In this document: positions 7,931-14,421 of the stretch, one piece after another
Numbering within the stretch: position 1 is the stretch's first letter
Layout: each line of letters starts with the position of its first letter
DNA from: Anaerolineaceae bacterium
GTDB lineage: Bacteria; Chloroflexota; Anaerolineae; Promineifilales; Promineifilaceae
NCBI GenBank assembly: GCA_002699125.1
Contig: PABI01000169.1
Location: forward strand, 1-43,158
Direction: 5' to 3'
Length of the DNA: 43,158 nucleotides
Made by a program: the position numbers and the translations under genes
The notes under the pieces: generated by a model
Database searches by the model: none
Told to the model about the DNA's origin: nothing
What the model saw: the letters and a program-made list of their open reading frames with translations, nothing else

Positions 7931-8923
7931 CTACTCTCTCGGCACGGCCGTCAGCAAATCGGCAATCACGTCATCGGTGCGGATGCCTTCGGCCTGGCCC
8001 TCAAAGTTGAGCAGGAGCCGGTGGCGCAAAGCCGCCGGGACGACGGTCGCTACATCATCGAAACTGACGTTGAGACGGCCGTTTAACAGCGCCGTAATCT
8101 TGGCCCCCAGCACCAGTGCCTGCGCCCCACGCGGGCTGGAGCCGTAGCGTACGTACTGGTCCACCAGCGGCGCGGGACTGCTGCCCGGATGCGTGGCCAC
8201 CACCAGCTGGCTGATGTATTGGCTCACATGGCTGGGAATGGGCACCTGCCGCGCCAGCGCCTGCATGGCGACGAGCCGTGCCCCGTCGGCGGCGACTTCC
8301 GGTGCGGGGCTGCTTTTGCCCGTGGTGCGCACCAAAATCTCCGTCAGCTCATCAGCGGAGGGGAAGGCGACGTTGATTTTGAAGAGGAAGCGGTCGAGCT
8401 GCGCTTCCGGCAGCGGGTAAGTGCCTTCCTGCTCGATGGGGTTTTGCGTCGCCAACACGAAGAACGGCACCGGCAGTTGGTAGGTGTGGTTGGCCACCGT
8501 CACCGTTTTTTCCTGCATGGCTTCCAGCATGGCGGACTGGGTTTTGGGCGTGGCCCGATTAATTTCGTCGGCCAGGATCAGGTTGGCAAACACCGGCCCC
8601 TGTTGAAAGCGAAAAGCACGACGGCCGTCGGCTTCTTCCATGATTTCCGTACCGGTGATGTCGGCCGGCATCAGGTCCGGGGTGAACTGGATGCGGCTGA
8701 AGTCCAGCCTGAGCACTTGCCCCAGCGTGCGGATGAGCATCGTTTTGCCCAGCCCCGGCACGCCTTCCAGCAGCACGTGTCCGCCGCTGAGAATGCCTAC
8801 CAGCACCGTCCGCACCACGTTCGCCTGCCCGACGATTACTTTGCCAACTTCAGCCTCAATATCTGCTGCTGTCTCCCGAAATTCCGCCACCGAAAGTTCA
8901 GCCAACGCTGTTTCATCAATCAT
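7931..8923 (-). CDS. MoxR-family AAA+ ATPase
   Basis: From the chosen ATG the product is 330 aa. Walker A is GVPGLGKTML, Walker B LILADEINRATP, and the sensor-1 region FVLATQNPIEQEGTYPLPEA, all diagnostic of MoxR (AAA_3). A C-terminal lid helix domain follows (RYGSSPRGAQAL). MoxR ATPases act as metal-insertion or assembly chaperones together with VWA proteins. The partner DUF58 gene lies directly downstream. I start at 8923 because AGAGGG precedes it; an in-frame ATG at 9019 would take in about 32 residues encoded by a repeat element. Confidence 0.92.
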   Translation of the reverse strand: MIDETALAELSVAEFRETAADIEAEVGKVIVGQANVVRTVLVGILSGGHVLLEGVPGLGKTMLIRTLGQVLRLDFSRIQFTPDLMPADITGTEIMEEADGRRAFRFQQGPVFANLILADEINRATPKTQSAMLEAMQEKTVTVANHTYQLPVPFFVLATQNPIEQEGTYPLPEAQLDRFLFKINVAFPSADELTEILVRTTGKSSPAPEVAADGARLVAMQALARQVPIPSHVSQYISQLVVATHPGSSPAPLVDQYVRYGSSPRGAQALVLGAKITALLNGRLNVSFDDVATVVPAALRHRLLLNFEGQAEGIRTDDVIADLLTAVPRE

Positions 8924-8939
8924 AAAACCCTCTTTTATT

Positions 8940-9041
8940 CTCGTTCCCGCGCTCCGCGTGGGGATGCTGGTGCGGCGCTCTGCGCTGCGTGTGGGACGCC
9001 GGAGCGTCCCGATCTTCATTCCACGCCGAGCGTGGAACGAG
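8940..9041. repeat. Inverted-repeat element with CTCGTTCC...GGAACGAG ends
   Basis: The left arm at 8940-8961 (CTCGTTCCCGCGCTCCGCGTGG) and the right arm at 9021-9041 (CCACGCCGAGCGTGGAACGAG) are near-perfect inverted repeats. GGGACGCCGGAGCGTCCC forms an inner hairpin near 8992-9010. Elements of this look are common between genes in several phyla. It lies between moxR and the small Cys-motif gene and overlaps the end of the latter. Confidence 0.85.
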
Positions 9042-9456
9042 CGGTGAAATACTCGATAATTGCTTTATCCTCGCTGAGAATATGATCTGTGATTTTATAC
9101 ACATCATTAATCCAAGGGTGTTGCAATGCCTCTTCACGGTCTAAAACTTGCCCTAAAAAAGTCACATGCCCCCATGTTGAATCATCCGCGTTCGTTAGAC
9201 TAACTGCCCACTCGTCCCTATTTTCCCAAATCTGAAGCGTAAATGCGGTACGCTCAGATGGTGATGAATCTTCGTTCCATGAACCTAGCCCAACAATTAA
9301 CTCAACGAGCTTCCTTTCATGCCCTTCAGCATAAGTTGCCATGTAGAGAGCAAACGGATTGTCATTCTGCAAAACGTAGCGAACAAGTTTTGTGGTTTTG
9401 TTGCCGCAACATTCACAAGTTGAATATTGAGGTTCTTCAAACTCGAGTGAAAGCAT
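9016..9456 (-). CDS. Small protein with N-terminal Cys motif, C-terminus supplied by a repeat
   Basis: The family is not recognised (146 aa from the chosen start). The N-terminus has CECCGNKT near residue 13, a single CxCC that may bind metal. A mixed alpha/beta region with several Trp follows, and an acidic stretch (WNEDSSPSE) lies near the middle. I start at 9456, where AGAGGA precedes the ATG; a longer form from 9507 would run into another repeat. The last eight or so codons (to ARSTLGVE) lie inside the inverted-repeat element at 8940-9041, so the native end has probably been replaced. The gene is flanked by repeats on both sides inside an otherwise conserved gene run. Confidence 0.65.
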   Translation of the reverse strand: MLSLEFEEPQYSTCECCGNKTTKLVRYVLQNDNPFALYMATYAEGHERKLVELIVGLGSWNEDSSPSERTAFTLQIWENRDEWAVSLTNADDSTWGHVTFLGQVLDREEALQHPWINDVYKITDHILSEDKAIIEYFTARSTLGVE

Positions 9457-9490
9457 GTTGTTCCTCTTGTTTTTTCGAGAAATGAATTTT

Positions 9491-9540
9491 GTAGCCGAGG
9501 ATTCCAATCCTCGTTTTGCGCGCTAAGAAAGCGCGGCTAC
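9491..9540. repeat. Inverted repeat GTAGCCGAGGATT...GCGCGGCTAC
   Basis: GTAGCCG at 9491 pairs with CGGCTAC ending at 9540. Inner hairpins are formed by GAGGATTCCAATCCTC and GCGCGCTAAGAAAGCGC. The last part (TTGCGCGCTAAGAAAGCGCG) recurs at 9709-9733 with two changes, so the TGTCATTTCGA element at 9565-9665 lies between two copies of this half. Confidence 0.75.
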
Positions 9541-9564
9541 TGGAATTACCAATGAACTCACATT

Positions 9565-9665
9565 TGTCATTTCGAGCCGCTTTTTGGCGAGAAATCCCTC
9601 TAAACCTGGGAAGCCCTTAGCTCACGAATCACGTTAGGGATTTCTCGGAGGACCTCGAAATGACA
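9565..9665. repeat. Inverted-repeat element, family TGTCATTTCGA (copy 2)
   Basis: TGTCATTTCGAG at 9565 and CTCGAAATGACA ending at 9665 form perfect terminal arms, with GAGAAATCCCT/AGGGATTTCTC inside. The copy at 1948-2046 has the same arms and nearly the same length (99 against 101 bp) with a diverged centre. Confidence 0.87.
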
Positions 9666-9708
9666 GGTGGAGGTTGTGTTGTTTTGCAAAGCTTGCATTA
9701 CTCAGACT

Positions 9709-9733
9709 TTGCGCGCCAAGAGTGCGCGGCTAC
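9709..9733. repeat. Partial copy of the GCGCGGCTAC repeat
   Basis: TTTGCGCGCCAAGAGTGCGCGGCTAC matches the right half of the 9491-9540 element. It ends almost at the stop codon of the Gln/Gly-rich membrane protein gene and can fold as a GC-rich hairpin. Confidence 0.65.
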
Positions 9734-11400
9734 GGTTCTAAAGATGAAAAATAGTCGCGAATGTAGCCTTTGAGGCCGAGCGGGATGTAGTCGTCGGTGA
9801 GGGCTTCGTTGGCGGCGTTGCGATAGTCGCCAAATACCTGCTCGTAGGGGACGATGCTTTGCTCGTCGCCAAACTCGGTGGGGTTTTCGCTGAGTAATCC
9901 GCCACAGGAGGCCGGATCGGCAATACATTCGGCAGGCAGCTCGATCTCTTCACCTTCAAACTCGCTCAAATCAACAAAATCGGGTACGAAGACATTTTCC
10001 GTGTGGCCGCCGCCTCGTCCTGGGCCACCAATGCCGCCGCCCTGGCCACCCTCCTGGCCGCCTTGTCCAGATCCTTGCCCCTGGCCGCTGCCCTGGCCGG
10101 AACCGGAACCTTGACCCTGTCCCGAACCCTGACCGCTGCCCTGTCCCTGGCCTTCACCTTGTCCCTGACCTTCGCCCTCACCTTGTCCTTGCCCCTGGCC
10201 GCTGCCTTCGGCCCGCTCGCCCTGGCCGGATTGGCTGCCTTGACCCGCCTGGGCCACTTCCTGCCGTCCTTCACCCAACTGATTGGCGGCAGCGTTGGCT
10301 TGCCCGGCAGCGGCGTTGCTTTGGGCGCGCTGCTGGAGGGTGCCGGCGGCTTGCTGCAGCGCCTGCTGGGCGGCAGCGACATCGCCATTTTGCAGGGCTT
10401 CGGCAGCGGCAGCGAGTTCAGCGGCTAATTCGCTATCGACGTCTTGCAGGGATGCGGCCGTTTCCGCCAAATCATCCGCCAGTTCCGCCAACTCCTCATC
10501 GGACAGCGTTGGCAGGGAATCCGCCAGCTGCGCCGCAGCCGCACCCGCCTGGGATAAATTGCCGCTTTGCAGATTTTGCCCCAGCGACTGGCTGTTCTGG
10601 TTTTGCGCCAGTGGCTGCCCGGCGTCTTGCAGCGACTGTTGCAGATTGGATTGATCGTTGGCTGCTGCCAGTTCGCGCAAATCAGCTTCCGCCTCGGACA
10701 GGGTGGCGACCGCTTCTTCCTGGCTCAGGCTGCCTTCTTGCAGCCCTTCCAGTGCGCTTTGGATTGGTTCCAGCAGCTCTTCTTCCTGCTCGTTGGTCAG
10801 TTCAGGATTTTGGATGATTTCTTCTTCCAGCGCTTCTAATGCTTCCACCTGTTCTTCAATGCTTTCCTGGATGGCGCGGCTTTTGAGAAGTTCGGATTCC
10901 TGGGCGTTGGGCAGGAGAACGGCCGTTCCCAGCAAAATTACCGCCAGCAAAATCACCAGCCAATCTTGCCGGTTTACCTTGAAGGGCAGCATTGCTTTGG
11001 CGTCCACGCGCTGCACGGCCGTTAACGTATCGTTCAGCTGCAAATCGGCAAAGGTGGGCGTGGCTTCCAGCTGCTGGGTGTGGATTTCAACGGCCGTACT
11101 CGTCCGCTCTTTTAGCAAAAACTGCCGGTCGGCAAACCGCGCCTGCTGCAGCAGATCAAAGCGGCGTGCCAGCAACACAATCACCGCTACCAACAGCCCC
11201 AGCAACCCCAGGCCGCCAGCTACCAAGCCAACTTCTTCATTGGTCAGCAGTGGGCGAAAGCGAGCCACGGTAGCCACGACGACGCCCAGCAGCAGGCCAA
11301 GCAGCAGCCCACGCGGCAGCCACAACAACCCGTCACGCATTCGGCGACGGCCGTTCCACCGCTTCAACTGCTGCTTTAAGTCCTCAAATCGTTCGTTCAT
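9730..11400 (-). CDS. Membrane protein with coiled coil and Gln/Gly/Ser-rich low-complexity region
   Basis: From the chosen ATG at 11400 the product is about 556 aa. Three hydrophobic helices lie near 22-42, 52-72 and 145-163. A long acidic helical region rich in Glu, Gln, Ala and Leu (about 175-365) is probably a coiled coil. It is followed by about 80 residues of GQGQGEGEGQ-type repeats. The globular C-terminus holds two Cys (CIADPASCGG). The plan recalls DUF4175-type proteins found beside MoxR/VWA genes, but the assignment is uncertain. It sits directly after the ABC permease genes and before moxR. The low-complexity stretch is repetitive DNA but stays in frame. Confidence 0.75.
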   Translation of the reverse strand: MNERFEDLKQQLKRWNGRRRMRDGLLWLPRGLLLGLLLGVVVATVARFRPLLTNEEVGLVAGGLGLLGLLVAVIVLLARRFDLLQQARFADRQFLLKERTSTAVEIHTQQLEATPTFADLQLNDTLTAVQRVDAKAMLPFKVNRQDWLVILLAVILLGTAVLLPNAQESELLKSRAIQESIEEQVEALEALEEEIIQNPELTNEQEEELLEPIQSALEGLQEGSLSQEEAVATLSEAEADLRELAAANDQSNLQQSLQDAGQPLAQNQNSQSLGQNLQSGNLSQAGAAAAQLADSLPTLSDEELAELADDLAETAASLQDVDSELAAELAAAAEALQNGDVAAAQQALQQAAGTLQQRAQSNAAAGQANAAANQLGEGRQEVAQAGQGSQSGQGERAEGSGQGQGQGEGEGQGQGEGQGQGSGQGSGQGQGSGSGQGSGQGQGSGQGGQEGGQGGGIGGPGRGGGHTENVFVPDFVDLSEFEGEEIELPAECIADPASCGGLLSENPTEFGDEQSIVPYEQVFGDYRNAANEALTDDYIPLGLKGYIRDYFSSLEP

Positions 11401-11410
11401 CAATATTCTT

Positions 11411-11472
11411 CGCCACAGAGAACACAGAGGCAAAAGAGAAAATCTCTAAATTCTCTGTGTCCTCTGTGGCTT
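11411..11472. repeat. Inverted repeat GCCACAGAG...CTCTGTGGC (copy 1)
   Basis: GCCACAGAGAACACAGAG faces CTCTGTGTCCTCTGTGGC across about 25 bp. A sister copy occupies 31839-31900 between gltX and cysS. The element fills the spacer between an ABC permease gene and the next gene, and contributes the sequence just upstream of that gene. Confidence 0.85.
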
Positions 11473-11478
11473 ATTTAT

Positions 11479-12432
11479 TCACTGCGTGGCAATCTTCCGC
11501 ACCCGGCGTACGCAGGCCCAGAAGAGAATCACTGCCAGCAAGCTGTACAAAATCAAAAAGAGCGGCCAGGGTGAAAAGAGCCAGATCGTGTGGCTGGTAC
11601 CCGAAGCACCGCCTACGCTGGAACTAAAATACCAGAGCGATCCCTCTTCCACCAGCACAACATCGCTGACGATAAGTGTGGCAGGCAAATTGGTGGACGC
11701 CAGAAACATGAGCACGTACAACAAGGCGGCCTCCACCTGCCAGCTTAAAAGCGCTGCACCGGCAAAAAACGGGCTAAGGATCATGCTGAATAACCCGACA
11801 ATTACCGGGATGCCCACAGTCACAAACAGCGAGCCAGCAAAAGTGACAACGCTGGAAGAAAGCGTAGTGCGCATCCGAGCTGAAGAATAGAGGCCCCACA
11901 AAGCAAAAACAATCGCCCCCACCAATATAATCACCTGGGACAAAAACAGCTCGATAAAAGCAACGCCGCCCATCAAAAAGGCAATCGATTGCAGCGGGAT
12001 GGCGGCAAAGATCAGCAGCAGTACGTAACTCAAGGCAGAAACCAGCTTGCCCGCCACAAACGATCTGGCCGACAGCAGCGTGGTGCGCAGCAGATCATAC
12101 GTTTGCCGTTCTTTTTCACCGCTGATGGCTCCGGCGGTAAACGATGGTCCCACAAAAATGACCAGCATCACCTGCAAGCCCAGCACCGAGCTAAAGATCA
12201 CCTTGCCCACATCGCGGGAATCTGGCCCAAATGGCCCGCTGGCAGAGGAAGCAAAGGCGGAATAAACTAGGGTGATGAAGGCGCTCATTACCAGCAGGTG
12301 AATGGTGAGCACCACAAAAGCGCGCCGCCCGCGCATCCGGCTGCGCAGCTCTTTGACCGTTACCGGATTTTCCCGCAGTCGCTGCCAAAAGCTTTTCTTT
12401 TTGATGGGTGATTCGGGTACAAGTTCAGTCAT
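11479..12432 (-). CDS. ABC-2 type transporter permease
   Basis: The 317-aa product has a cytoplasmic N-terminus carrying NPVTVKELRSRMRGRRAF, typical of ABC-2 permeases. Six predicted membrane helices follow, with the first loop containing the conserved amphipathic GAISGEKERQTYDLLRTT segment that contacts the ATPase. It pairs with the permease at 12504 and the ATPase at 13357. The substrate is unknown; related three-gene sets include the gliding-associated Gld transporters and exporters of peptides or lipids. A GAGG sequence lies just before the ATG at 12432. Confidence 0.88.
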   Translation of the reverse strand: MTELVPESPIKKKSFWQRLRENPVTVKELRSRMRGRRAFVVLTIHLLVMSAFITLVYSAFASSASGPFGPDSRDVGKVIFSSVLGLQVMLVIFVGPSFTAGAISGEKERQTYDLLRTTLLSARSFVAGKLVSALSYVLLLIFAAIPLQSIAFLMGGVAFIELFLSQVIILVGAIVFALWGLYSSARMRTTLSSSVVTFAGSLFVTVGIPVIVGLFSMILSPFFAGAALLSWQVEAALLYVLMFLASTNLPATLIVSDVVLVEEGSLWYFSSSVGGASGTSHTIWLFSPWPLFLILYSLLAVILFWACVRRVRKIATQ

Positions 12433-12503
12433 AATGCCTCGGAATTGATTGTAATCGGGTGATTGTGTAATTTGGTAATTTGCTCGTCAATTTGCTCAAT
12501 TAC

Positions 12504-13355
12504 TTACGTGACGCTTAGTTTGTTGGCCTGCCGCACAATGCCCCACCAGAGGAAGAGCACGGCCGTTCCATACACAATCGCCGGTGACAATATGCTGCCG
12601 GTCAACATGCCGTTGTCATCGACGCCCAGCAGGCTCCAGATACCCAGCCAGATGCCGCTGTTGCTAAAAACTTTCATCAGCACCACGATGGTGTAGCTGC
12701 CTGCCAGCGCATACGTTGAAGATCGCACCCAGGTGGACAGGTACATGCCGGTGAAGGCGGCAAACAAGACTTCGACCCACGGCCGTATCAAGGCCCCCAG
12801 CCCGATGAAAAAGCCGGAAACGCCTGCACTGAGCGAAGCCGAAGGGGCCGTGCCGCCATCGACAAAACTCAGCGTACAAAACAGCATCAACGCCTGGAAG
12901 ACGCTCAAAATTGCCATTACGCGCCAAATGGGCAGGCGGGACAATCCGCCAAACAGCTTGGCCAGCAAAATCGAAGAAGTGGAATGGGGCGTCAGGCGCA
13001 AAATATCCCACGTCCCCCGGTCCATTTCCATGCTGATGGTTGGTGCCGTTAAAGCCGGAGCCATAAACGAGCCATAAATTGTTAACATAGACAGCAGCGC
13101 GCCGGGCAGACAAAGCACGCACATAAAAATAAAAAACGCTTCATTTTCTTCTGCGCCACCCAGCAGCACCGGATTGGCACCCGCGCAAAGGCCAAACAAA
13201 ATGGCAGCCATCACCACAAACGGCGAATAACGACGCAGCGTCTCGTAAAACGGATTTGGATTGCCCCAGTCACCTTTTTCGCGGAGGTAGATGGGGTTCT
13301 CATTTAGCGAACGAACCCAGCGCCAACCGTTCCGCAGCCGTGCCAGGGAGCTCAC
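12504..13355 (-). CDS. ABC-2 type transporter permease
   Basis: The 283-aa product shares the plan of the neighbouring permease: NENPIYLREKGD at the N-terminus, then about six helices, with SMEMDRGTWDILRLTPHS as the ATPase-facing coupling segment after the second. The start is a GTG at 13355, one base after the stop of the ATPase gene, which indicates translational coupling. With two different permeases and one ATPase the transporter is probably a heterodimer in the membrane. No substrate can be assigned. Confidence 0.86.
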   Translation of the reverse strand: MSSLARLRNGWRWVRSLNENPIYLREKGDWGNPNPFYETLRRYSPFVVMAAILFGLCAGANPVLLGGAEENEAFFIFMCVLCLPGALLSMLTIYGSFMAPALTAPTISMEMDRGTWDILRLTPHSTSSILLAKLFGGLSRLPIWRVMAILSVFQALMLFCTLSFVDGGTAPSASLSAGVSGFFIGLGALIRPWVEVLFAAFTGMYLSTWVRSSTYALAGSYTIVVLMKVFSNSGIWLGIWSLLGVDDNGMLTGSILSPAIVYGTAVLFLWWGIVRQANKLSVT

Positions 13356-13356
13356 C

Positions 13357-14310
13357 TCAGTTCACAATCCCCTTGGTCACCTGCAAAAAGACGTCTTCCA
13401 AATCGCCCGTTTCTTCCTGGAAAGCAACCACCCGAAAGTTGCGGGCAATCAGGCTGGCCAGCAAATCGCTCAAGCTTTCATCGTCGCCGGTAAAATCAAA
13501 ACGCAGCGCATCAGAGGGAATATCGACCTCTTCAGAGGTGATGATGCTTTCCACCGCCTCGTGGCGCAGTAAAAATTCCTGCACCGGCATCAGTTCGCCC
13601 AGCAGGCGAATCTGGATGAGGCGGTGAGCCCGAAGCTGGCGCTTCATCTCCGTCATGTCACCATACGCTACAAGGCTGCCCGCCTCCAAAATCGCAATGC
13701 TGGTGCAAATATCCGCCACTTCAGACAAGATGTGCGAAGAGAAAAAAATGGTTTTTCCCATCAGCTTCAGCTCGCGCAGCAGCTCGCGCATCTCGATGCG
13801 GGCGCGTGGGTCCAGGCCGCTGGCCGGCTCATCTAAAATGAGCACCTGCGGGTCGTGGGCCAGGGTGCGGGCCAGGCAAAGCCGCTGCTTCATGCCGCGG
13901 CTGAGGCTGTCTACGAACGCATCCTTTTTGTGGCCCAAATCAACCAGCGCCAGCAAATCGTCGATCATGCCCAGGCGGGTGGCGGGGGGAATGTCGTAGC
14001 AGGCGGCAAAAAAGTCCAGATATTCCCACACCTTCATGTCGTCGTACACGCCAAAGAAGTCTGGCATATAGCCAATGTTGCGTCGCACGGCCCGCGGGTT
14101 GTCGATGACCGATTCGCCGGCGACCCACGCTTTGCCGCTGGTGGGCTTGAGCAGCGTGGTGAGAATGCGCATGGTGGTGGTTTTGCCTGCGCCGTTGGGG
14201 CCAATGAAGCCAAAAACCTCACCCTCATCAATGTTAAGGGTTAGATCATTGAGGGCAGTCAGATCGCCATATTTTTTGGTTAGGCCCTGAATTTCGATAA
14301 TTGTTGTCAT
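13357..14310 (-). CDS. ABC transporter ATP-binding protein
   Basis: The product is about 317 aa. Walker A is GPNGAGKTTT near 38, the Q-loop follows near GYMPDFFGVYDDM, the signature is LSRGMKQRL, Walker B VLILDEPASGLD and the H-loop SSHIL. A C-terminal extension of about 100 residues is typical of the CcmA/GldA-like export class. It powers the two permeases encoded immediately downstream. I prefer the ATG at 14310; an upstream in-frame ATG at 14343 lies inside a repeat element. The gene context suggests the transporter works with the large surface protein encoded upstream. Confidence 0.93.
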   Translation of the reverse strand: MTTIIEIQGLTKKYGDLTALNDLTLNIDEGEVFGFIGPNGAGKTTTMRILTTLLKPTSGKAWVAGESVIDNPRAVRRNIGYMPDFFGVYDDMKVWEYLDFFAACYDIPPATRLGMIDDLLALVDLGHKKDAFVDSLSRGMKQRLCLARTLAHDPQVLILDEPASGLDPRARIEMRELLRELKLMGKTIFFSSHILSEVADICTSIAILEAGSLVAYGDMTEMKRQLRAHRLIQIRLLGELMPVQEFLLRHEAVESIITSEEVDIPSDALRFDFTGDDESLSDLLASLIARNFRVVAFQEETGDLEDVFLQVTKGIVN

Positions 14311-14326
14311 AATATTTCGCGTCTTC

Positions 14327-14419
14327 AAACCTGACAGGTTCACAAGCTAACCTGAATTTTAGTAGTTTTAATTAGCAGAGTAAGCTTATAAAAAACTTCT
14401 ATGTGAACCTGTCAGGTTT
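14327..14419. repeat. Inverted-repeat element with AAACCTGACAGGTTCACA ends
   Basis: AAACCTGACAGGTTCACA at 14327-14344 is repeated as a perfect 18-bp inverted copy at 14402-14419, enclosing 57 bp of AT-rich sequence. It fills the spacer between the large membrane protein gene and the ABC ATPase gene. As a strong hairpin in the mRNA it could reduce read-through between them, but there is no T-run. Confidence 0.88.
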
Positions 14420-14421
14420 CT

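Noticed and set aside
10003..10428. Leu/Ala-rich open frame and repeat-like DNA that might suggest an array
   Set aside because: It is the antisense of the GQ-rich coding region; units are codon-scale and irregular, not a CRISPR or tandem array.
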